64,000 nucleotides of DNA from Paenibacillus sp. JNUCC32 (GCF_014863545.1 NZ_CP062260.1:4349001-4413000), one strand, 5' to 3'. Counted from the stretch's first letter, positions 8,550-17,707 are shown. Translations and numbers: made by a program. The notes: generated by a model not told the origin, from the letters alone.

Positions 8550-9902
8550 TCATGAGCTGAAGGATCGGATCCATTTGAACCGGTTCACCTTCACGATCGC
8601 CACAAAACACTTCAGGATTTGATCCGATTTCAGGCAGATGAATACGGCGAGCGGCGATAAATGGAACACAAATGCGCATAAGGCGGATGATGGCAGCACG
8701 ATCAGCCACATAAATATCAAATCGTTGTACAGCACAAAGCGGGTGTCTCCGCCGCTCCGCACGATGCCCGTCAAAGCCGGCATCTGGTAGGCCGTTCCGA
8801 CCACGGTGATCGACAGCACCGTCATGAAATGCAGGGCAAGCGTTTTGGCCTCATCGGATATCGAATAGAAGCCCAGCACGAAATCCTTGATCACAAACAG
8901 CACGGCCCCCGTCAATAAACCGAGCAGGATATACAGAATCTGCAGCGTTTTGGCATACGATATGATTTTATCCATCATGCCCTCGCCGATGGTCTTCCCG
9001 ATCAGCACGGCCGTTGCGCTGGCGGAAGCGTACACGATGACCGTCACCATCTGGAAAATCGTTGTAGCAATGCTGTTGGCGGCGATCGCGGATTCCCCCA
9101 TATGCCCCAGGATGGCGGTTTGTGCCGCCATGGCGAGCCCCCATATCGTATTGGACATCAGAATCGGGGAGCCTACGCGAATGTACTGCTTGAAGAGCTC
9201 CATATCGAACTTCAGGAAATCCTGCAACTTTAACAGGATCTTGCGATCGAACCGCTTAACATACACGATGACGATCACGCATTCAATAATCCTCGCCGTC
9301 AGGGTAGCGATAGCCGATCCGGACACGCCCAGCTCCGGAAAGCCCATATACCCGTAGATCAGGATGTAGTTCAAGCAGATGTTGATAACCAAGGTGGACA
9401 GCGATACCACGAAGCCGATTTTTACCGTTTCCACGCTTCTTAAGGAAGCCAGCAAGGAGCTGGTGACCGCAAAGAAGATATAAGAGAAGCAGATGATGCG
9501 CAAATATTCCACGCCGGCAGCTATGACGTTCTCTTCCTTGGTAAACAAGGACAATACCTCGTGCGGGAAAAAGAACACGATGACCCATAACACGATACTG
9601 AGAAGGATGGCCATTCGCATGCCGATGCTTGCCGCTTTTTTGATCAAGCCTAAATCCTTGGCTCCCCAGAATCTGGACGACATGATGACCAAGCCTTCGC
9701 ATACGCCCAGAACCAGCATGTGCAGCAGGAATTGGATCTGGTTCGCCAGCGCGACGCCCGACAGCGCCGATTCGCTGTATCCTCCCAGCATGACGTTGTC
9801 CGACAAATTCACGCCGACCGATATCAGGTTCTGCATCCCGATCACAAGCGTCAGCCAGAAAAAACTTTTGTAGAATCCTTTTTCCCGAACAAATAAACTC
9901 AT
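8550..9902 (-). CDS. MATE-family efflux transporter
   Basis: A 450-residue polytopic membrane protein with about twelve hydrophobic segments. Near the N-terminus is NLISVGVNLSDNVMLGG, the MATE family's TM1 pattern, followed by GVALANQIQFLL. MATE proteins expel drugs and metabolites using a sodium or proton gradient. The open frame extends to a TTG at 9962, but the ATG at 9902 has GAAGG at good spacing and gives the usual family length, so I place the start there. The gene stands alone, convergent with the LuxR-type gene. The substrate cannot be read from the sequence. Confidence 0.88.
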   Translation of the reverse strand: MSLFVREKGFYKSFFWLTLVIGMQNLISVGVNLSDNVMLGGYSESALSGVALANQIQFLLHMLVLGVCEGLVIMSSRFWGAKDLGLIKKAASIGMRMAILLSIVLWVIVFFFPHEVLSLFTKEENVIAAGVEYLRIICFSYIFFAVTSSLLASLRSVETVKIGFVVSLSTLVINICLNYILIYGYMGFPELGVSGSAIATLTARIIECVIVIVYVKRFDRKILLKLQDFLKFDMELFKQYIRVGSPILMSNTIWGLAMAAQTAILGHMGESAIAANSIATTIFQMVTVIVYASASATAVLIGKTIGEGMMDKIISYAKTLQILYILLGLLTGAVLFVIKDFVLGFYSISDEAKTLALHFMTVLSITVVGTAYQMPALTGIVRSGGDTRFVLYNDLIFMWLIVLPSSALCAFVFHLSPLAVFICLKSDQILKCFVAIVKVNRFKWIRSFSS

Positions 9903-10021
9903 GTCAGCTAACCTTCTTCGACTATAAGATGATGAATCTCTAATATATACGAAATTATGCAAATGAACAGAACCAAATGAAGTGAAGCATCCTTCCTGCC
10001 GTATAGTAGATTCATAGAATC

Positions 10022-10049
10022 AAAAACATAATAACATTATAATGTTTTT
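10022..10049. promoter_or_regulatory. AT-rich inverted repeat upstream of the MATE gene
   Basis: AAAAACAT (10022-10029) and ATGTTTTT (10042-10049) form a perfect 8-bp inverted repeat with a 12-bp spacer, in the 397-bp divergent region between the MATE and chitinase genes. It could be an operator or a weak terminator. Apart from this and the chitinase promoter I saw nothing else in the region. Confidence 0.3.
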
Positions 10050-10229
10050 AGGGTAAAAAACTAGTCGTCTGGTTGCACTCCATTACGAAAGCCGGTAATC
10101 GAACTTCGACGGCATCCTGGAGGATTCCGCAGCAAATCCCCTGCCCCTTGTCTCACCTCTCCCCGCTTGATCGCCCTAAAGCTTATGTAACATGCTAAAT
10201 TCGCGTGATGCCGTGGGATTTCCTGACTA

Positions 10230-10258
10230 TGTACAAAAGGACATGCCGTATATATGAT
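10230..10258 (+). promoter_or_regulatory. Possible promoter of the chitinase gene
   Basis: TATGAT (10253-10258) lies 17 bp after TGTACA (10230-10235, 4 of 6 matches), ending about 40 bp before the ATG. Confidence 0.35.
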
Positions 10259-10299
10259 GGCAATGTAATTCCATCCCAACGATATAGAGGAGAATGTGT

Positions 10300-11574
10300 A
10301 TGACCGTGTGGAAATATCCGTTATCCCGCAACATGGTTCAGCGCAGCATGATTGCAGCCCTCAGCGCTGCCCTCCTTATGACCCCGCTTCAAGCCCTTGC
10401 TGCCGATGAGGCGCCCCAAGCCGAGGCATCACCAATGAAAACGCCGTCCAGCATCCCGACCGACACCACGGCTTTCGCACAATTCACGGGGAATCCAGCC
10501 GATTCCCTGGCGATTGGGGAGCACCGTTTGATCAGCCGCAAGGAGATTGACCGGCACTGGGACGGCCTTGATCCGGATTACACGCCGGAAAAGTCGATTG
10601 AAGCGGTTAAAGCGCTGCTGTCGGAGGAAGACTTCGAGGCTTTATTTCCTTACAGGCTAGGTTCGGCCGCATGGTTTAACGTCGCCAAGGGCAAAGAATA
10701 CTATAAAGCCGATCAGACGGACTATTTTTCTTACGACAACCTGATTCACGCGGTGGCCGAGGTGTCCAATCTGAAGATCAAGATCCGCACGCGGCAAGGA
10801 GCCCCTTCCGCCCAAGAGATTTACCGATTGGACAAAGATGCCCGGGTTGAAACACTCGTCGTGCGTTCGGCGGATTTCTATTCGGCCGAGAACCTTAACC
10901 AAGCGATTGAAACCGTTATCATTGACGCCGGCACCTTTCTCAAGGAAGGGTTCAAGAAGGACCGCAAGCGCGAACTGGCCGCCTTCCTGGCCAATCTCTC
11001 CCACGAAACCGGCGGGGGCTGGGCTGCCGCTCCCGGCGGTCCGCTTCGCTGGGGGTTGTTCTGGAACGAAAACATCGCCGGCCGGACAGGGGTCAACATG
11101 GATGCCTTCGTTGATCCGGCAAGCGCAGAGCTGTATCCCGGATCGCCGGACAAGCGCTATTATGGGCGGGGACCGATCATGCTCAGCTGGAACTTCAACT
11201 ACGGACTCTTCAGCTCCATTATCCTTGGGGATAAAAGCGTGCTGCTGGACCATCCCGAGATCGTTGCCGCCGACGGCAAGATCGGCTACATGACCGCCAT
11301 CCTCTTCTGGATGACGCCGCAGGACCCGAAACCTTCCGCCCATGACGTGATGGTCGGCAGATGGAAGCCTTCCCCGCTCGAGAAGTTCAGGGGACTGGGC
11401 AGTCCCGGCTTCGGCACAACGGTGATGGTCTTGAACGGCCTGGAAGCGAACCTCGGGGAAACCGAGGGCAGTCCCGTGCAGCGGCGCGCCGGGCATTACC
11501 GCGATATCGCGGGCCGTATGGGCGTCGATATTACCGGAGAGAAGGTCGATACATTAGGGATGAAACCGTTCTGA
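10300..11574 (+). CDS. Secreted chitinase, glycoside hydrolase family 19
   Basis: A 424-residue exported enzyme. The signal peptide is about residues 1-35, ending ALAA. The GH19 fold is shown by LANLSHETGGGW (catalytic acid probably Glu236), then YYGRGPIMLSWNFNYG, and VMVLNGLEAN near the C-terminus. GH19 enzymes cut chitin or related N-acetylglucosamine polymers with inversion. No carbohydrate-binding module is seen; the roughly 200 residues before the catalytic core are unassigned. AGGAG lies 7 bases before the ATG at 10300; an ATG at 10294 is too close to it. The gene appears to be monocistronic. Confidence 0.9.
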   Translation: MTVWKYPLSRNMVQRSMIAALSAALLMTPLQALAADEAPQAEASPMKTPSSIPTDTTAFAQFTGNPADSLAIGEHRLISRKEIDRHWDGLDPDYTPEKSIEAVKALLSEEDFEALFPYRLGSAAWFNVAKGKEYYKADQTDYFSYDNLIHAVAEVSNLKIKIRTRQGAPSAQEIYRLDKDARVETLVVRSADFYSAENLNQAIETVIIDAGTFLKEGFKKDRKRELAAFLANLSHETGGGWAAAPGGPLRWGLFWNENIAGRTGVNMDAFVDPASAELYPGSPDKRYYGRGPIMLSWNFNYGLFSSIILGDKSVLLDHPEIVAADGKIGYMTAILFWMTPQDPKPSAHDVMVGRWKPSPLEKFRGLGSPGFGTTVMVLNGLEANLGETEGSPVQRRAGHYRDIAGRMGVDITGEKVDTLGMKPF

Positions 11575-11596
11575 TGCGGAACCCGCCTGAAGCTCG

Positions 11597-11618
11597 GATC
11601 CATCACGTTTGATGGATC
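11597..11618. repeat. Perfect 9-bp inverted repeat after the chitinase gene
   Basis: GATCCATCA and TGATGGATC with a 4-base loop. No T run follows on either strand. A second, longer hairpin (ATCGCCCTTGG/CCATAGGGCGAT, 11626-11677) lies just downstream. Together they probably end the convergent transcripts of the chitinase and YjbR genes. Confidence 0.4.
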
Positions 11619-11695
11619 ATGCAAAATCGCCCTTGGCGGATGGATGGCTTGCAGCCACCACGCTGCCATAGGGCGATTATGTTTTGGAGCAGCGT

Positions 11696-12061
11696 TCATA
11701 CCAGTCGCTGGGAGATGGCAACGCGCTGCGCTTTCGGCAAACTCTTCAGCACCAAATCGTAGGAATGGTCGATCATATCGCGCAGGTCTGCTTCCGTTAG
11801 GGAGCCATCGACGGTCACCGTGTTCCAGTGCTTCTTATTGAGATGGTATCCGGGCTGCACGGCGTCATGCTGCTCGCGCAAATTCTCCGCGATGACCGGA
11901 TCGCATTTCAGGGAAATATGGCTGACCTTCTCCCCTGCCGTGGTGGTAATCAGGGCAAACATTTTGCCGCCGACCTTCATGACGATCGGAAGCGGTCCGA
12001 ACGGATAATCCTCGGCTGCGGCTTTCTTCGAAAGACAATAAGCAATGAGTGGGCTTCGCAC
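11696..12061 (-). CDS. MmcQ/YjbR family protein
   Basis: A 121-residue protein of the MmcQ/YjbR (CyaY-like fold) family, recognised by FGPLPIVMKVGGKMFAL, SLKCDPVIAENLR and the end-motif KKHWNTVTVDGSL. The members are small DNA-binding-like proteins of unclear function. It begins at a GTG with GGAGAG 9 bases before it; there is no in-frame ATG nearby, and the length matches the family. It is convergent with the chitinase gene. Confidence 0.85.
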   Translation of the reverse strand: MRSPLIAYCLSKKAAAEDYPFGPLPIVMKVGGKMFALITTTAGEKVSHISLKCDPVIAENLREQHDAVQPGYHLNKKHWNTVTVDGSLTEADLRDMIDHSYDLVLKSLPKAQRVAISQRLV

Positions 12062-12208
12062 CTGGAAATTCTCTCCTTCAAGATCAGATCTATTTGATTA
12101 TAGTAGATGATGTTTCCCTGTTCAATTCCGTTTGATATGTTGTTCATGCTCCGTTCATACAACTCTTGTATATTGGGACTGATTCAAGATGCAAGGGGGA
12201 ATTTATCC

Positions 12209-12601
12209 ATGTTGAAATACAGCAAATGGCTGATGCGCATCGCGGCCATTTATATGCTCATCGGCGCATTGATCGGAGCGGACATGGCAGGCAGAAGCAG
12301 CTACAGCATGGTTGCAGGCCACGCCCATATCCTGGTGGTAGGCTGGCTGACCTTGTTTGCCTATGGCATGTTCTACTACGTCTTTCGGGACAAGCTCAGC
12401 ATGAAAAGAACCGCCGCGATGCACTTCTGGACGAGTTTGCTCGGGGGCGGGATCATGCCGCTGGGCATGCTAATGTATTACCAAATGCAGAATACGGCAA
12501 CCCTGCTGGCCTTTATCATTCCAGCGTCGATTTTGCTTGTCGCAGCAGTTTTATTTATCACCTTATTGTTTTTCGATAAAAAATTGTTTTCGAGCACATA
12601 G
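12209..12601 (+). CDS. Small four-helix membrane protein, heme-copper oxidase subunit I-like
   Basis: A 130-residue protein with four hydrophobic segments (about residues 8-26, 36-58, 70-92, 98-122). The stretch VAGHAHILVVGW resembles the helix of heme-copper oxidase subunit I that holds heme-ligand histidines. Many Bacillales carry such short proteins labelled cytochrome-c oxidase-like, but they are too short to be an oxidase. The ATG at 12209 follows AAGGGGGA; the open frame extends further upstream without a ribosome site. Function unknown. Confidence 0.75.
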   Translation: MLKYSKWLMRIAAIYMLIGALIGADMAGRSSYSMVAGHAHILVVGWLTLFAYGMFYYVFRDKLSMKRTAAMHFWTSLLGGGIMPLGMLMYYQMQNTATLLAFIIPASILLVAAVLFITLLFFDKKLFSST

Positions 12602-12681
12602 CTTGGCTCAAGGCCATCGTGGAGGCTTGCTCTACTTTATCGGCATATGCTGAACAAAAAAGAGAGGTGAGCCTCTTAACT

Positions 12682-13437
12682 ATGAGCTATAAAAGCAGTA
12701 CCATCAAAAGCAAGTGGAAGAAAACGAAATGGTTGAACGAAGATGCTTACTTCAGGCAGTACGTGCCCCACACGCTGCCGTTCAGCAAAAAAAACCTGAA
12801 TGCTATGCTGGCGGACTATACCACGGTTTTCTTCAAACCTACGGATGGCTCTGGCGGCAATAACATTATCCGGATCCGCAAAACCGGCGGAGGCTACCAA
12901 AGCCAGCTGAACACGACGAAAACGTCGTACTCGAGCTCATCTCAGCTGTACCGCGACCTGAATCGCTTTGCAGGGAGCAGAGCTTATCTGCTGCAAAAAG
13001 GAATTCGCTTGGCCAAAAGCAATGGCAAGCCTTTCGATATCCGGGTGATGGTCCAGAAAACCCGAGAGGGCGCCTGGGTCGGCACCGCCCTGTTCACGAA
13101 GGTCGGCAACCCGAACAAAGTTGCCACCAATTATAATCAAGGCGGCTCCATCGGCACGTTCAAGAAAACGATGAGCGGCGCCAATTTCGACTCGGCCTTC
13201 ACCCAGCAGCTCGAGTCTGAACTCAAGGGACTCGGCGTTGCCGTAGGCAAAAACTTTGACCGCCATTATAAAGGATTCAAGGAACTTGGCCTGGACGTGG
13301 CTGTCGATTCCAAAGGCAGACCGTGGATACTCGAGGTCAACACCAGACCGCAAATTTATCCGCTCAAAAATCTAAAGGACCGCAGTCTCTACCATAGAGT
13401 GCTGTCTTACGGGAAGCATTATGGGCGTACGAAATAA
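12682..13437 (+). CDS. YheC/YheD-family ATP-grasp protein (spore coat-associated)
   Basis: A 251-residue soluble protein resembling the endospore coat-associated YheC/YheD family. ATP-grasp features are FFKPTDGSGGNNI (residues about 50-62), FDIRVMVQKT, and the metal- and nucleotide-binding end LDVAVDSKGRPWILEVNTRP. It is shorter than full YheC/D proteins (about 360-450 residues) and lacks their N-terminal region. The substrate of these ligase-like proteins is not established. AGGTGA lies about 11 bases before the ATG at 12682; a GTG at 12667 is an alternative. A strong terminator follows. Confidence 0.82.
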   Translation: MSYKSSTIKSKWKKTKWLNEDAYFRQYVPHTLPFSKKNLNAMLADYTTVFFKPTDGSGGNNIIRIRKTGGGYQSQLNTTKTSYSSSSQLYRDLNRFAGSRAYLLQKGIRLAKSNGKPFDIRVMVQKTREGAWVGTALFTKVGNPNKVATNYNQGGSIGTFKKTMSGANFDSAFTQQLESELKGLGVAVGKNFDRHYKGFKELGLDVAVDSKGRPWILEVNTRPQIYPLKNLKDRSLYHRVLSYGKHYGRTK

Positions 13438-13464
13438 ACGAAGATACTCCAGTCGCTTAAACCA

Positions 13465-13494
13465 AACGGCCGGGCATCATGCCCGGCCGTTTTT
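13465..13494 (+). terminator. Terminator after the YheC/D-type gene
   Basis: A 10-bp GC-rich perfect stem (ACGGCCGGGC/GCCCGGCCGT) followed by TTTTT, 28 bp after the stop codon. It may also serve the convergent ridA operon. Confidence 0.9.
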
Positions 13495-13550
13495 GGCTGT
13501 AATCTCATTTTAAAAACTTATTATCAGGATACCTGGAAGAGCGCTTATTA

Positions 13551-13937
13551 TTACGGCTTGCTGGCTACCACTTCAATCTCAACCAAGCCATCCTTCGGCA
13601 ATCGGGCTACCTCTACGGCGCTCCGCGCCGGATACGGTTCTGCAAAGAAAGAAGCGTACACCTCGTTGACCGCTTGGAAATCGTTCATGTCCTTCAGGAA
13701 CACGGTCGTCTTGACGATGTGCTCCATGCCGAAGCCGGCAGCCTCCAGGATCGCTTTCACGTTGAGCAGGGAGCGCTTCGCCTGCTCTTCTACCGTCGGC
13801 GCGAAATGCCCCGACGCATCCATGCCGAGCTGGCCGGAGGTAAACAGCAGATTTCCGTATTGCACGGCTTGGGAATAAGGGCCGATTGCTCCTGGAGCCT
13901 GCTGGGTTGCGATGGTTTTTTTCTCTTGTTGCGTCAT
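13551..13937 (-). CDS. ridA: RidA family enamine/imine deaminase
   Basis: A 128-residue protein of the YjgF/YER057c/UK114 (RidA) family. GPYSQAVQYGNLLFTSGQ at the N-terminus and the C-terminal ARSAVEVARLPKDGLVEIEV contain the conserved active-site Arg and Glu. RidA hydrolyses reactive enamines such as 2-aminoacrylate to keto acids and ammonia. The ATG at 13937 has AGAGGAGAG 7 bases upstream; the open frame begins 36 bases earlier without a ribosome site. It is the last gene of a unit with a PatB-type C-S lyase, whose chemistry releases exactly such an enamine, so a clean-up role is likely. Confidence 0.95.
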   Translation of the reverse strand: MTQQEKKTIATQQAPGAIGPYSQAVQYGNLLFTSGQLGMDASGHFAPTVEEQAKRSLLNVKAILEAAGFGMEHIVKTTVFLKDMNDFQAVNEVYASFFAEPYPARSAVEVARLPKDGLVEIEVVASKP

Positions 13938-14019
13938 GGTGTTCTCTCCTCTGTAGCGCATAGTATTACGCATTTATATTTATGGTTGGTTACCATCTTC
14001 CAAAACATCATCATCTGTA

Positions 14020-15534
14020 TTAATGGGCCGATGCAGCTTCTGCAGCGTCTTTTCGGCTTCCGTGATGCGGATCATCGTATTCCTTCAGCATTTCCTTTTG
14101 CTGCTCAGGCGTAAGTTTGGCAATGCCGAACCCGGTAAAGCCCCAAATCGTTGCAAAAATAATGCCTGTCCAGCACAGCACCGCCCAAGGCAAATAGGAT
14201 AGCGTTGCTACGCCCAGCGTTCCGGCCATATAGGCACCGGCTGCCGTCCATGGCAGAATCGGTTCGGTAATGGCGGCGGAATCCTCCACCGTCCGTCCCA
14301 GATTCTTCGGATGCAGACCGCGGCGGATGTAAGCCTCGCGGAGCATCTCGCCCGGCATCAGGATGGAGACTTGTCCGTTGCTGGTTACGCCGATCATGGT
14401 TAGCCCCGTCGCAATCGTCGCCAGGATCAAGGAGCCTGTGGAACGCACATGCTTCAAGAGCTTGTCCACGATCAGCTCCAGCGACTTGGTCAGCGATATC
14501 GTGCCGGCGAATGTGATTGCGCTGAAACAGATAAGCAAGGTTCCCATCATGGAACTCATGCCGCCCCGATTAATAAGGCGAGGTATGTCCGCAATGACGG
14601 TATTCGGATCAAATCCGCTGACATGAACCATCGCGATATCGAATCCGCTGACAACCGAGGTTACCACGTCATGCAGCGAGAAGCCGTGAAAGATCATGCC
14701 GTTCGCCATCGCCACGATCGACGACAGCAGCATGACGGGAATCGTTGGTTTCTTGGTGATCGAGCCGTACAGCACAATCAGCACAGGCAGGATCAGGAGC
14801 AGGTTCCAGTCGTATATCGTTGCCAAGGTGTTCATGATGTCGGTTACCTTCTCGGGAACTCCTGTACTGGACACATGCGTGTTCAAGCCCGTGACCACGT
14901 AGACGATCCCCGCCACGAAGAAGGACGGCAGCGTCGTGTACAGCAAATGGCCGATATGCTCATACAGGTTAACGCCGGTGGACAAGGCCGCGATGTTGGT
15001 TGTATCCGAAAGCGGCGAAAGCTTGTCCCCGAAGTAAGCCCCCGCTACAACCGCGCCGGCCACAGCCGCGAGATTGGCGTCCATTCCGGCGCCAACGCCC
15101 ATAAAGGCGACACCGATCGTACCCGCGGATCCCCAGGAAGTGCCCGTACATACGGAGACCACGGACGTAACGAGAAAAGCGGTGATCAGCAAAAACTGCG
15201 GATCGATGATTTTCAGGCCATAGTAAATCATCATCGGGATGGTCCCGCCGACCATCCACGCGCCGATCATAAATCCGACCACAATCAGGATGAGGATGGC
15301 GGGCATGGTTTTCGCTATTTTCTGCGAAATGGATTCCAATATATCGTTGTAACTGTACCCCAGCTTAATCGCGATCAAACCTGCGACGATGGCGGATACA
15401 ATAATCAGCGGCTCGGGCGGCAGCTCGAACAATACGTAACCAAGGCACAGCAAGATTACCATGGTGAAAATCGGAAGCAGCGCCAGAAACATGGTCGGCT
15501 GCTTAATCATTCGTTCCTCTGTTGGCTTAGCCAT
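14020..15534 (-). CDS. nhaC: Na+/H+ antiporter, NhaC family
   Basis: A 504-residue membrane protein with about twelve hydrophobic segments. The family signatures VCTGTSWGSAGTIGVAF (about residues 139-155) and AGAYFGDKLSPLSDTTN (about 175-191) are characteristic of NhaC and its relatives, which include amino-acid or organic-acid/Na+ exchangers such as MleN. AGGGGGA precedes the ATG. It lies 82 bp before ridA and 148 bp after the PatB-type gene. In this context it could exchange an amino acid or acid linked to the lyase rather than serve general sodium homeostasis; that is inference. Confidence 0.92.
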   Translation of the reverse strand: MAKPTEERMIKQPTMFLALLPIFTMVILLCLGYVLFELPPEPLIIVSAIVAGLIAIKLGYSYNDILESISQKIAKTMPAILILIVVGFMIGAWMVGGTIPMMIYYGLKIIDPQFLLITAFLVTSVVSVCTGTSWGSAGTIGVAFMGVGAGMDANLAAVAGAVVAGAYFGDKLSPLSDTTNIAALSTGVNLYEHIGHLLYTTLPSFFVAGIVYVVTGLNTHVSSTGVPEKVTDIMNTLATIYDWNLLLILPVLIVLYGSITKKPTIPVMLLSSIVAMANGMIFHGFSLHDVVTSVVSGFDIAMVHVSGFDPNTVIADIPRLINRGGMSSMMGTLLICFSAITFAGTISLTKSLELIVDKLLKHVRSTGSLILATIATGLTMIGVTSNGQVSILMPGEMLREAYIRRGLHPKNLGRTVEDSAAITEPILPWTAAGAYMAGTLGVATLSYLPWAVLCWTGIIFATIWGFTGFGIAKLTPEQQKEMLKEYDDPHHGSRKDAAEAASAH

Positions 15535-15682
15535 TATGAATTCCCCCTGGATGTAAATAAGAAAACGTCAATCGACGTAACCTTCTGTAGAAGACATACC
15601 GCATATAGCGGAAGTTTTTCTTGCGTGATAAGGTTGGTAAGCCTTTGAAGTTTATTCCTTCTGATCTCTTAGACTTTGATTG

Positions 15683-16855
15683 TTAACGCTTTAGTGGATA
15701 AGCCGCGGCAAGCCGCTTCAGGCCTTCCTGCAACACAGGGCGCGGCGCAGCCACGTTGACCCTGATATAGCCTTCACCGCCGGGACCGAAGGATGAGCCG
15801 AAGCTGACGCTGACGCGCGCCTTTTCCTGGATCCACTCCACCAGATCCTTTTCATGACAGCTCACTGCCTTACAGTCGATCCATAGCAGGTACGTCCCTT
15901 CAGGATCGATGACGTTCACCTCAGGCATATAATCGGCAATGAAGCTTTGAGCATAAGCAATATTGTCTTTGATATAAGCGCGCAGCGCCGTCAGCCATTC
16001 ATCGCACGAAGTATACGCAATTTCCAGCGCGGGCACGGCGAAGAATGTGGGATTATGAATCCCCGCCTGCAGCAAACCTTGTTGAAACTGCTCCCGCAGC
16101 GCAGCATTGGGAATGATGATGTTGGCGATTTCGAGACTCGCCAGGTTAAAGGTTTTGCCCGGCGACGTGCAGATTATGGAACGGTTCGCAACCTCTTCGG
16201 ACAGCTTGGCGATGACGGTATGCTCGTGACCTTCATGAATGAAATCGGCATGGATGTCATCGGACACAATCAGTGCGTCATACCGGATGCAAAGCTCCGC
16301 CATGCGTTCAAGCTCCTCCCTCGTCCATACGCGGCCCACCGGATTGTGGGGGGATATGAGCAGGACTATCTTGATCCCTTCCTGCATCCGTCGTTCCATA
16401 TCGTCAAAATCGATCTCGTATCGCCCGTCCGCAAGCACCAGCGGACTTTCAACCAATATCCGGCCGTTTAGCGTAACCGCTTTCGCAACAGGCTGATAAA
16501 CAGGCGTGTGGACAAGAATCCTGTCTCCGGCTTCCGCGAATTTCTGAACAATGACCGAAACGGCCTGCACAATGCGCGGACAAAACACGATCCATTCGGG
16601 CTCGACCTGCCAGTCGTAGGCCTTATCGAGCCAAGCACGGACCGCTTCGAAGTAAGGCGGAAACGGGTCGGTATATCCGTAAATGCCGTGACGCGCCGCC
16701 TCCGCTACCTTGTCCACCACCATGGGCGGTGCCGGCAGATCCATATCCGCCACGGAGAGAGCGATCATGTCGTTCCCCATGCTCTGCGCCATGCCGTCCC
16801 ATTTGGCGCTGTTCGTTCCATACCGGCTTACGACCTTGTCAAAGTTATATGTCAT
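15683..16855 (-). CDS. patB: PLP-dependent C-S lyase, PatB/MalY type
   Basis: A 390-residue fold-type I pyridoxal-phosphate enzyme. The start FDKVVSRYGTNSAKWD and the DMDLPAPP segment are typical of PatB/MalY cystathionine beta-lyases. LISPHNPVGRVWTREEL (about 164-180), SDDIHADF and the lysine motif TSPGKTFNLASLE (Schiff-base Lys near 231) give the PLP site. Such enzymes split cysteine conjugates to thiol, ammonia and pyruvate through an aminoacrylate intermediate. AAGGTG lies 6 bases before the ATG at 16855; the longer frame has no ribosome site. It follows its probable regulator by 57 bp. It could instead be an aminotransferase; the PatB-like ends favour a lyase. Confidence 0.88.
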   Translation of the reverse strand: MTYNFDKVVSRYGTNSAKWDGMAQSMGNDMIALSVADMDLPAPPMVVDKVAEAARHGIYGYTDPFPPYFEAVRAWLDKAYDWQVEPEWIVFCPRIVQAVSVIVQKFAEAGDRILVHTPVYQPVAKAVTLNGRILVESPLVLADGRYEIDFDDMERRMQEGIKIVLLISPHNPVGRVWTREELERMAELCIRYDALIVSDDIHADFIHEGHEHTVIAKLSEEVANRSIICTSPGKTFNLASLEIANIIIPNAALREQFQQGLLQAGIHNPTFFAVPALEIAYTSCDEWLTALRAYIKDNIAYAQSFIADYMPEVNVIDPEGTYLLWIDCKAVSCHEKDLVEWIQEKARVSVSFGSSFGPGGEGYIRVNVAAPRPVLQEGLKRLAAAYPLKR

Positions 16856-16912
16856 GATGTCACCTTCCATTGTCTCAGGATGCAATGCATGTTTAACAGG
16901 ATAAACGGCCGC

Positions 16913-17584
16913 TTATTTCAGCTTCTGCAAATAACGATACACGGTAGGCTCCGATATGGATAAAGCAGCGGCAACCTTGGAAACCCCGCCCTTTAGCAGG
17001 AATACGCCCTGTTCGTTCAATTCCTTCACAATCTCGATCTTCTCGTTCGAAGATAAACGGTCCGCCGGAATGCTGATTTTGCCTAGGACGGTCTGGATGA
17101 TGTGCTGAAGCAAATCGTCCACGTTGCCCTGCAGGTATTCGGTGGAAGGCTTATCCTCCTTGGGTGCATCCAGGGCGGCCGGCGGCGTAAGCGAACCTCC
17201 CCGCAAAATGCTGTTGATCCAATCGGCCGCAACCTCCATATGCGTGATGTCGATGTTCAGGCACATAAGACCGACCAGCTCGCCGCTTCCGTTCTTAATA
17301 AAGTACGTAGACGACCGGAAGGTTTGCCCCCGAGCGCCGGAAGCTTTGTAGTTCGCGATGAACTGCTCTTCGCGGTAGGCCTCCGCCTTCAAAATCTTCA
17401 ACACGAGGTCGGTGGAAGCATCGCCGACCCGGCGTCCGCTAATATGGCCGTTCTCGATAAAGATGATAGAGCGTTCCGGATCGCTGATATCGTGCACGAC
17501 CACCTCGCATTGAGGTCCGATGATCGCCGCGATAAAAGAAGCGATCGGAAAATAGCTTTCAAGCAGCTGCTGGTTTTCATTCAT
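16913..17584 (-). CDS. YheO-type PAS/HTH transcriptional regulator
   Basis: A 223-residue regulator with an N-terminal YheO-like PAS domain (about 8-120, with GPQCEVVVHDISDPERSI) and a C-terminal HTH_22 domain ending GVSKVAAALSISEPTVYRYLQKL. Relatives such as DauR respond to amino-acid-like ligands and control catabolic operons. The ATG at 17584 follows AGGGAGAGG; the open frame extends 33 bases further upstream. It is the first gene of the unit with patB, nhaC and ridA, which it probably controls along with itself. Confidence 0.9.
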   Translation of the reverse strand: MNENQQLLESYFPIASFIAAIIGPQCEVVVHDISDPERSIIFIENGHISGRRVGDASTDLVLKILKAEAYREEQFIANYKASGARGQTFRSSTYFIKNGSGELVGLMCLNIDITHMEVAADWINSILRGGSLTPPAALDAPKEDKPSTEYLQGNVDDLLQHIIQTVLGKISIPADRLSSNEKIEIVKELNEQGVFLLKGGVSKVAAALSISEPTVYRYLQKLK

Positions 17585-17652
17585 AAAGAGCCTCTCCCTT
17601 CTCTGATACGCCATCATTTTTATGGATATCGTCCATTGAAGAATAATAATTA

Positions 17653-17666
17653 ATTATCATGATAAT
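17653..17666. promoter_or_regulatory. 14-bp perfect palindrome, candidate operator
   Basis: ATTATCATGATAAT sits just downstream of the -10 box of the regulator operon and about 70 bp before its start. The position suits a repressor or autoregulatory site for the YheO-type protein. It also resembles half of a Fur-like box, so the owner is uncertain. Confidence 0.4.
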
Positions 17667-17677
17667 ATTATATTATA

Positions 17678-17707
17678 ATAATAAACCGTTTACAATATTC
17701 TTGTCAA
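17678..17707 (-). promoter_or_regulatory. Promoter of the YheO-patB-nhaC-ridA unit
   Basis: On the minus strand TTGACA (17702-17707) and TATTAT (17678-17683) have an 18-bp spacer in a very AT-rich stretch. The 341-bp gap 17585-17925 otherwise holds only this promoter, the palindrome and the CYTH-gene terminator. Confidence 0.65.

Noticed and set aside
10657..11496. A 279-codon minus-strand frame in the chitinase gene
   Set aside because: Antisense shadow of the GH19 gene, which has a signal peptide and catalytic motifs.
14449..15648. A 399-codon open frame on the plus strand
   Set aside because: Antisense to nhaC; Asp/His/Arg-rich product unlike any protein, typical of the complement of a membrane-protein gene.
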